From Desulfobulbaceae bacterium (lineage in GTDB: Bacteria > Desulfobacterota > Desulfobulbia > Desulfobulbales > Desulfocapsaceae): a stretch of 64,000 nt of DNA. The notes below the pieces were generated by a model that searched no databases, was not told the origin of the DNA, and saw nothing but the letters and a program-made list of their open reading frames with translations. The stretch covers positions 496,001 to 560,000 of the forward strand of contig WSXV01000001.1 of the NCBI GenBank assembly GCA_009773475.1, written 5' to 3'. Numbering within the stretch: position 1 is the stretch's first letter; each line of letters starts with the position of its first letter. The position numbers and the translations under genes are program-made. Positions 26,812 through 32,114 of this stretch are shown here, one piece after another.

Positions 26812-26985
26812 ATGAGTGATGAAAAAGCTGGATACGGTGATTTGGTGTGGGTACGGGACAAGGACGGTAAAGAGTATGCTTGCTCCGTTGATGCCTTGAA
26901 AGGAAAGATTAAAACCAAAGAAGAGATGTCAGAGGCAGAATTGGCTGGTTGTACCGATCTCAGTACCGTGATTGGAAACTGGTAA
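26812..26985 (+). CDS. Small Cys-containing protein, tandem copy 3
   Basis: 57 residues, ATG 26812 to TAA 26985, with a strong GGGAGA ribosome site 6 nt upstream. Same core as copies 1 and 2, with cysteines in EYACS and AGCTD. Synonymous differences from copy 2 (for example GTG/GTA, GCC/GCT) outnumber the amino-acid change, which points to purifying selection. A dispersed repeat starts 10 nt after its stop. Function unknown; it could bind a metal or cofactor through the two cysteines. Confidence 0.82.
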   Translation: MSDEKAGYGDLVWVRDKDGKEYACSVDALKGKIKTKEEMSEAELAGCTDLSTVIGNW

Positions 26986-26995
26986 GCTGCTCAAT

Positions 26996-27037
26996 AAAAT
27001 AACCTGCAAGGCACTTCTCCCGTTCATCGGGGGAGAT
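26996..27037 (+). repeat. Dispersed CCCGTTCATCGGGG repeat, copy D (partial)
   Basis: Contains AAAATAACCTGCAAGGCAC followed by CCCGTTCATCGGGG, matching the distal half of the elements at 40524-40595 and 35976-36042. The long A/T-rich palindrome is missing here apart from its last arm. It is located just 3' of small-gene copy 3. Confidence 0.75.
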
Positions 27038-27067
27038 GTTTTCAGCAGCTGTTGCAAGGCAGTAAAA

Positions 27068-27163
27068 ATTGTTAGGGAAGCTCGGATTACACCGGGTTAA
27101 GAAGTCTTCAGACAGAAGACCCCTTGGCACCCGATCTGGATAATACCAGCGTGGGGAAACAAT
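27068..27163 (+). ncRNA. TPP-riboswitch-like aptamer with altered pyrimidine-sensing half
   Basis: The 3' half CACCCGATCTGGATAATACC followed by AGCGTGGGGAA closely matches the THI-box P4-P5 arm (consensus ..CCTGATCTGGNTAATNCCAGCG..GGGAA). ATTGTT (27068-27073) and AACAAT (27158-27163) form the closing P1. GGG (27075-27077) with CCC (27120-27122) can form P2. CTCGG / CCGGG encloses P3. The positions normally reading GGGGTGC and CTGAGA read AGGGAAGC (27074-27081) and TTAAGA (27097-27102). A short extra hairpin (GTCTTC/GAAGAC) follows. In known TPP aptamers that half contacts the pyrimidine. It is followed 14 nt later by an intrinsic terminator. Either degenerate or of changed specificity. Confidence 0.65.
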
Positions 27164-27177
27164 AACGAACCAAAGGT

Positions 27178-27212
27178 AAAGGCGCCGTCTGTCTGGACGG
27201 CGCCTTTTTTTT
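27178..27212 (+). terminator. Rho-independent terminator after the riboswitch-like element
   Basis: Stem GGCGCCGTC / GACGGCGCC, extendable by AAA/TTT, with loop TGTCTG and eight Ts. Very strong. Position after the aptamer suits transcription attenuation of the genes at 27332 and 27744, though no clear antiterminator pairing was found. Confidence 0.93.
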
Positions 27213-27331
27213 AGGAAAGTACCATGCGAATGACCCTGATTGTGCCGTTGCCTAATGGGCGGATTCTTAAAATTTAACAGGCTGACCAATGAGAAGGAAA
27301 TCTTCTGGTCGGCCGGGGAGAAGAGTGAGTC

Positions 27332-27727
27332 ATGAATCTTGAAGCATATTTTTCTGAACATACCGGTGTCGGGGTCTTGGCCACCAGCGATGCTGCCGGA
27401 GTGGTGGATACCGCCATTTACTCAAAACCCCATGTTGAAGGCATTGACACCATTGTCTTTATCATGCGTGATCGCCTCACCCACAAAAACCTGCAGGAAA
27501 ACGGCCATGCCAGTTATCTGTTTCTTGAAGATGGTCGGGGCTATATTGGTGCCCGCATGTTTTTGACCAAGGTTGATGAGAGTACGGATCAGGAGCTGAT
27601 TGCCTCCATGACCAGGCGCCATCTCAGTCCGGAGGAGGACAAGGCCAAGGGAGACAAATTTCTGGTTCGTTTCCGGGTGGGAAAAGTCCTGGCTCTGATC
27701 GGCGGCGAAGAGATCGCCCTTCAGTAA
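27332..27727 (+). CDS. Pyridoxamine 5'-phosphate oxidase-family split-barrel flavoprotein
   Basis: 131 residues forming one FMN-binding split-barrel domain: LATSDAAGVVDTAIYSKPHV, VFIMRDRLTHKNLQENGHASYLFLED and RFRVGKVLALIGGEE. These small PNPOx-like proteins bind FMN, F420 or haem; the cofactor here cannot be told. GGGAGAAG lies upstream of the ATG. It is 16 bp before the desaturase-like gene, so the two probably form an operon downstream of the aptamer and terminator. Confidence 0.85.
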   Translation: MNLEAYFSEHTGVGVLATSDAAGVVDTAIYSKPHVEGIDTIVFIMRDRLTHKNLQENGHASYLFLEDGRGYIGARMFLTKVDESTDQELIASMTRRHLSPEEDKAKGDKFLVRFRVGKVLALIGGEEIALQ

Positions 27728-27743
27728 GACTGATTGATGGTGT

Positions 27744-29243
27744 ATGGCAGAGACAACCAGCGACGAATCAGGGAGTGCTGTGGAAAAATATGATGTGATC
27801 ATTGTTGGCGGCGGCATCGGCGGTGTGGTAGCCGGCGGGCTTCTGGCTCGCAGCGGGGCAGGGGTGCTTCTGATTGAGCAGGGCGCCCATGTTGGAGGCT
27901 GTGCCGCCACCTTTTCCCATCGCGGCTATCGTTTTGATGCCGGTGCCACCATTGGCTGCGGATTCCATCGCGGCGGGCCCATGCATTGGCTGGCCGAGCA
28001 ACTTGATATCACTTGGCCCTTGCGTCCTCTGCCGGTGGCTTGGGAGTATTGTGATGGGATTTTGAACCTTCCCCTTGATCCCGCCAGAATCAGCCTGCTC
28101 CAGCAGTTTCCTGAAAGCAGGGGGTTTTGGCGGGAACAGGCGGAGCTCGCCGACAGCCTCTGGGATTTGTCGGAATGTCTGCTCGCCCTTTATGGTCAGG
28201 GGCGGATGCAGCAGTCCATCTCCCTTGGGGCCTGCCTCTTGCCCAGGATCAAGGATGTCCGGCTCCTACGGCTGGCCTTGATGTCGGTTGCGCAGTGGCT
28301 GAAGGGGCATGGGCTGGCCGACAATAAGGCCTTTTGCCGTTTCATCGACGCCCAGCTGCTGATCTCTGCCCAGACTACGGCGGGGAATTGTAACGCCCTC
28401 TTTGCAGCCCTCTCCCTGGATCTGCCGAGGCGGTCTCCCTGCGTCTTTGATGGCGGCATTGGGAGTGTTGCGGAGTTGATCCGGCAGGCCATGGTCAAAA
28501 ACGGCGGGCAGGTTCGACTGGGAGAAAAGGTGCAGTCGTTTACCCTCAAAGGGAAAAAGATCAGCGAGGTTGTGACCGAGAAAGGACGCTACCGGGCCAA
28601 AGAGGTGGTACTCAACGGTTCCAGTGTGACCCTGGCCTCGTTGCTGGGCAAACAACTTGCCGGTGTGGGAGGCGGGGACGTCTCCGGCCGTGCCGCCTGG
28701 AGCGCCTTTGTCCTTCATCTGGGGGTGGAAGACACCATTATGGCCGAGCGGCCAGGGGATCATCTGCAACTGCTTCGACCGGAAAGCATCGGTCTGGCCG
28801 AAGGCGACTCTCTCTTTCTCTCCGCCTCACCGTTGACCGATGCCACACGGGCGCCCATCGGCAAAAGGGCAATCACGCTCTCCACCCACACCAAGGTCGG
28901 CCCCTGGTGGCAGGCCTGGGGGCAGGGCAAGGAGGCGTATCGGAGTTTGAAAGCCGAGTACACCGAAGCGGCGCTCAATGTCGCCGAAGGCTACATTCCT
29001 GGGATGCGTCGAGGCATGGATCTCTGCCTGGCCGGTTCGCCGGTGACCTATGCCCGCTATACCGGCCGCCATCTCGGGCTTGTCGGCGGCTACACCCAGA
29101 CCAAATTGCAGGCCCCAAAGCAGAACCTGTTCGGCCTCAAAAACTGTACCCTGGTGGGAGACAACTCCTTCCCCGGGCAATCCGTGGCCGGGGTTACGGT
29201 GGGGGCGACCATGGCGGTGGACACCCTGCTCCGTCAACTCTAA
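27744..29243 (+). CDS. FAD-dependent oxidoreductase, CrtI/phytoene desaturase-like
   Basis: 499 residues. The N-terminal dinucleotide-binding motif is YDVIIVGGGIGGVVAGGLLARSG followed by LLIEQGAHVGGCAATF. The C-terminal block LVGDNSFPGQSVAGVTVGAT is typical of the phytoene dehydrogenase / carotenoid isomerase / retinol saturase clan. Substrate may be an isoprenoid but is not proven; no crtB or crtE is nearby. A GTG at 27780 (VEKYDV) with GGGAG upstream is an alternative start. It meets the pseudogene of a MerR/B12-type regulator tail to tail with overlapping stops. Confidence 0.85.
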   Translation: MAETTSDESGSAVEKYDVIIVGGGIGGVVAGGLLARSGAGVLLIEQGAHVGGCAATFSHRGYRFDAGATIGCGFHRGGPMHWLAEQLDITWPLRPLPVAWEYCDGILNLPLDPARISLLQQFPESRGFWREQAELADSLWDLSECLLALYGQGRMQQSISLGACLLPRIKDVRLLRLALMSVAQWLKGHGLADNKAFCRFIDAQLLISAQTTAGNCNALFAALSLDLPRRSPCVFDGGIGSVAELIRQAMVKNGGQVRLGEKVQSFTLKGKKISEVVTEKGRYRAKEVVLNGSSVTLASLLGKQLAGVGGGDVSGRAAWSAFVLHLGVEDTIMAERPGDHLQLLRPESIGLAEGDSLFLSASPLTDATRAPIGKRAITLSTHTKVGPWWQAWGQGKEAYRSLKAEYTEAALNVAEGYIPGMRRGMDLCLAGSPVTYARYTGRHLGLVGGYTQTKLQAPKQNLFGLKNCTLVGDNSFPGQSVAGVTVGATMAVDTLLRQL

Positions 29244-29598
29244 GAATAGGGGAGATCCAAACCACCATGAATCCCCTGGCCGAACTCCAGACGATTGTTG
29301 ACAGCGGCTAAGTCTGTGCGATATTTTTGAAACCGGACCGGATCGCTGACCGACAGCCAGATACTCTCCGGTCGTATCTGCCGGATACTCTCTTCCACCG
29401 CCGACAGAGGCATGGACGATCCCAGAAACACGACATTCCATCCCTGGCGGGCCAGGGCGTAGGCCACGGTGAGCAAGACGGTCCTGTTGCGCAAGCCTTA
29501 AGGAGCACGCTCTCTGCCCAGGGCCGGAGTAAGTGCGGCGAAATGCCGCACTCCCGGGCCTGGATTCCAATCTTGTAGACCTGAATGTCGGGGTTCAT
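29240..29598 (-). pseudogene. Remnant of MerR-type HTH / B12-binding regulator (CarH/LitR-like)
   Basis: Two broken pieces in different frames. The 5' piece, from ATG 29598, reads VYKIGIQARECGISPHLLRPW, the start of a MerR helix-turn-helix. The 3' piece (from about 29494 to TAG 29240) reads TVLLTVAYALARQGWNVVFLG followed by SSMPLSAVEESIRQIRPE, which looks like a cobalamin-binding (B12-type) Rossmann domain end. A full protein would need about 150 more residues between them, and a TAA lies in frame at the junction. The ATG overlaps the stop of the methyltransferase gene, so it was once operon-coupled. The assignment as CarH/LitR-like is inference. Confidence 0.75.
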
Positions 29599-30803
29599 CA
29601 GGCCTTTTTCCCCCAGGCCATGAAAACCGGATCACTCAACGGCAGCTCCTGGTGCGGATCATCCTCGGGCCTTGGCCACCCCCGTTTACTCAGACTGGCC
29701 AGCTCGGTAAATCCGCCGGTCTGGTGAAACATCTCCAGTACCATCCCCAATCGTTCAAATTCATGCAGCTCAGACCAGATCCTGATGGCCTTGGGGGGAA
29801 ACCAGCGATTGGAAAAGGCCAGGGCCAGCACCCCACCGGGAACCAGGACCCGCTTAATTTCAGCAAAGATGGCCAGCGGGTCGGTCAGATATTCCACCGA
29901 GGCGGTACAGATGACGGCATCCATGCTGTTGTCGGCCAGGGGGATGTCCGGCGTATGGTTGAGATCATGGAGCATTGTCGTGCTGGCCTTGTTGTTGGCG
30001 GCAAGCTCAACCTCGTTCATCCCGAGAACGGTGAGTGTCTGCAGTGGGAGCTGTTCCGGCAGGTGGGAATCCCAGCTGCCCATAAGATCAAGGACCCTGG
30101 CCCCTGGGTTGATAAGTCGTGCGTATTGATCGCGAATCGTAGCCCTGGCGGTGGAGTCCAGGTGCTGTACCATGCGGGGCCCTCCATAAAACAGCTGGTC
30201 GGGACCCTCGTCTTGCCGCTGCCTGCCTTCGGGGCGGAAAAAATCGGTGGCCATATTCTGGTAGCGGGCCTGCATGCCGGGACCATTCTCACAGATCAGG
30301 GCCAGCCAGTCCTCGCATCGCCCGCCCCGCTCCACCCCGGAGGTATGAATCTGGATGACTTTTGCGTTTACGGCAAGATCGTGTCCCGCCAGGGGATGAT
30401 TGAGATCAAAGAGGAGTTTTTCGTCCTGCCCAACACATCGGGCCGGGGCCGTTGAGACCTGAAAGACATTGCTGACCCCGTGCAGAAAACCCTGCGGATA
30501 AAAGCGGCCAGTATGGGGAGAGAGGATTTTTGCCGGACTTCCCGGGGCGTAAAATTGGTGGGGTCGGATTTTCACCAGTTTATTCTGAAAATACGGGGCA
30601 GGGACGACATCGGCCGGGACCCGGGCCTGTGCCGCTTCTCCCTCGCCTGTGTCGTTCAGGGCCGAGGCCAGCCCAGGGACAAAGCAGTCGCGCCACATGT
30701 TGACCTGATCCGTCCACAGGCTGTCCTGATGTCGCACCCCATTGCTCTGCCAGTCCAGCGTAAACTCAATGGTGGCTTTGCTGTAGCCGTTGATTTTTTC
30801 CAT
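29598..30803 (-). CDS. Fusion of FKBP/SlyD-like domain and class I SAM methyltransferase
   Basis: About 401 residues; ATG 30803 is set by GGAGGA 7 nt upstream. The first ~165 residues resemble an FKBP-type peptidyl-prolyl isomerase of the SlyD kind: FVPGLASAL, RFYPQGFLHGVSNVF and LLFDLNHPLAGHDLAVNAKV, the last being the classic NHPLAG strand. The C-terminal ~200 residues are a methyltransferase with motif I ARVLDLMGSWDSHLP, ending strand SMDAVICTASVEYLTDP and LVPGGVLALAFSNRW. The substrate is unknown. In other bacteria such methyltransferases occur in B12/light-regulated LitR gene clusters, which fits the regulator remnant beside it. Confidence 0.83.
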   Translation of the reverse strand: MEKINGYSKATIEFTLDWQSNGVRHQDSLWTDQVNMWRDCFVPGLASALNDTGEGEAAQARVPADVVPAPYFQNKLVKIRPHQFYAPGSPAKILSPHTGRFYPQGFLHGVSNVFQVSTAPARCVGQDEKLLFDLNHPLAGHDLAVNAKVIQIHTSGVERGGRCEDWLALICENGPGMQARYQNMATDFFRPEGRQRQDEGPDQLFYGGPRMVQHLDSTARATIRDQYARLINPGARVLDLMGSWDSHLPEQLPLQTLTVLGMNEVELAANNKASTTMLHDLNHTPDIPLADNSMDAVICTASVEYLTDPLAIFAEIKRVLVPGGVLALAFSNRWFPPKAIRIWSELHEFERLGMVLEMFHQTGGFTELASLSKRGWPRPEDDPHQELPLSDPVFMAWGKKA

Positions 30804-30958
30804 GGCCGTTCCTCCGGGAGACAAGAAGAATTGTTAAAGTTAGACAATGTCTACATATTTTTGAAAAATCTAAATTGAAACAGCCAGAAATCAATCAAAA
30901 ATATAGACAAAACGTTAACAAACAATTTGTTCCCGGGGATTCGGTTGGAAAGGAATGA

Positions 30959-31939
30959 CTACATCTTCTCCTTGAGTTCCTGGACTGCCTTGATGGTGGT
31001 GTTGATCTTGTAAAAATCATACCAGGTTTCGTTCTCAACGGGGAGATTGAGGTTGCTGCCGTAGACCCTCCAACCGTCATGATAAATGGCCACGTTTTCA
31101 TAGCCCAGTGTCCTGAGAACGAGGTAGGAGTAGGCAGCCCGCTGACCGGTCTGGCAATGGGTGATAACCCGGCCATCGGCAGGAATATCCTTATACAGTG
31201 ATTTTAGCTCCGAAAGGGGGCGCATGCGAGACGAGGTGGCGTTGAAGTTTTTGAAAAAGTCGACATTCACTGCCGTCGGCATGTGCCCTCCGCGCAGGGC
31301 ACGAATATCCGTCCCCTGAAACTCGCCGGCTGTTCTTACGTCTATGATGACCGCTTTTTTTCCGCCCTCAATCACCTGCATCAGCTCGTCGGTTTTCACC
31401 CCTCTTTTGGTCTCCGGTACCGCCTTGAACGTGGCCGCCGCTGGGTTTCCCGCAGTCTTTTCGAGACTTTCCCCCTCTGTCTGCCAGCCCTCTATCCCAC
31501 CGTCATAAAACTGCACCGTACACTTGGCAAGGGAGCTGTTGCATCCCATGGTTTCCAGGGCCCAGAACATCACCGCATTCCAGGTTGTTCTGCCTACGGC
31601 CCCATAGAGGATGACATGGCTTTCGTTGCTGATCCCCAGGGCGCCGAGCTCTTTTTCAAGGCGAGGGAGCAACGTCTCTGAGCGTTTGGTGTCTTCGGCG
31701 TAGAGGGTGGAAATCCATCCCGGCATAAGCACCGCCCCTGGAATATGCCCCTCCGCATATTCATCGGGAAATCGCATATCCATGCAGGCCCAGCCCGGTT
31801 TGCTGATCTTGTCTTTGAGGAAAACCTTATCGACGATGAGGTCCGGCCCGCTTGCGGCAAAAACTGGCGGGGAAGAGCAGCAGAAGACTGCCCCCGCAAG
31901 GATGATTTTAAACAGGTGTTTTGTGCCCTTGATATTCAT
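30959..31939 (-). CDS. Periplasmic tandem-rhodanese protein, first domain lacking the catalytic Cys
   Basis: 326 residues from ATG 31939, chosen because AAAGGAGAA lies 6 nt upstream and a signal peptide (FKIILAGAVFCCSSPPVFAA) follows. Two rhodanese modules are visible. The first has the active-site loop VILYGAVGRTTW, with no cysteine. The second has VITHCQTGQRAAYSY, with Cys in the CxxGxR loop. Thus only the C-terminal module should transfer sulfane sulfur, as in classical tandem rhodaneses. Exported location suggests a role in periplasmic sulfur metabolism. A symmetric element lies upstream (31989-32039). Confidence 0.9.
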   Translation of the reverse strand: MNIKGTKHLFKIILAGAVFCCSSPPVFAASGPDLIVDKVFLKDKISKPGWACMDMRFPDEYAEGHIPGAVLMPGWISTLYAEDTKRSETLLPRLEKELGALGISNESHVILYGAVGRTTWNAVMFWALETMGCNSSLAKCTVQFYDGGIEGWQTEGESLEKTAGNPAAATFKAVPETKRGVKTDELMQVIEGGKKAVIIDVRTAGEFQGTDIRALRGGHMPTAVNVDFFKNFNATSSRMRPLSELKSLYKDIPADGRVITHCQTGQRAAYSYLVLRTLGYENVAIYHDGWRVYGSNLNLPVENETWYDFYKINTTIKAVQELKEKM

Positions 31940-31988
31940 TTTTGTTCTCCTTTGGTTTGGATAGTACCTGAGCATCTCTTCGAATACC

Positions 31989-32039
31989 GGTGACAGCGCT
32001 GATTTTGCAAGCAGTCTCTGGAAAATCAACACTGTCACC
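31989..32039. repeat. Interrupted inverted repeat upstream of the rhodanese gene
   Basis: GGTGACAG, 3 nt, TGATTTT, a 15-nt centre, AAAATCA, 3 nt, CTGTCACC. Both arm pairs are perfect and equally spaced. It could be an RNA hairpin in the 5' leader or a two-part operator; it lies about 50 nt before the rhodanese start. Confidence 0.7.
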
Positions 32040-32114
32040 TCAGAACGTGGAAAAACCTTTCTGGCGCTCACTTCCCGCAAGGGAAAATATGGAGCGATTT
32101 CATGGAGAGAAAGA

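Larger units (their letters stand above)
26466..26985 (+). repeat. Tandem duplication, 265-bp unit, holding small-protein copies 2 and 3
   Basis: CAAGGACGTGAGGATGTTGT at 26466 recurs as CAAGGACGTGAGTATGTTGT at 26731. Both leaders also share TTGTCAGGTCAAC and GGAAGTCT before each ATG, so whole units (leader plus gene) were duplicated. Copy 1 has a related but more diverged leader (AAAACTT before its ribosome site). Confidence 0.85.

Noticed and set aside
26280-26985. CRISPR-like periodic repeats
   Set aside because: The period is 265 bp and the repeat is a coding unit with leader, not short direct repeats with spacers.
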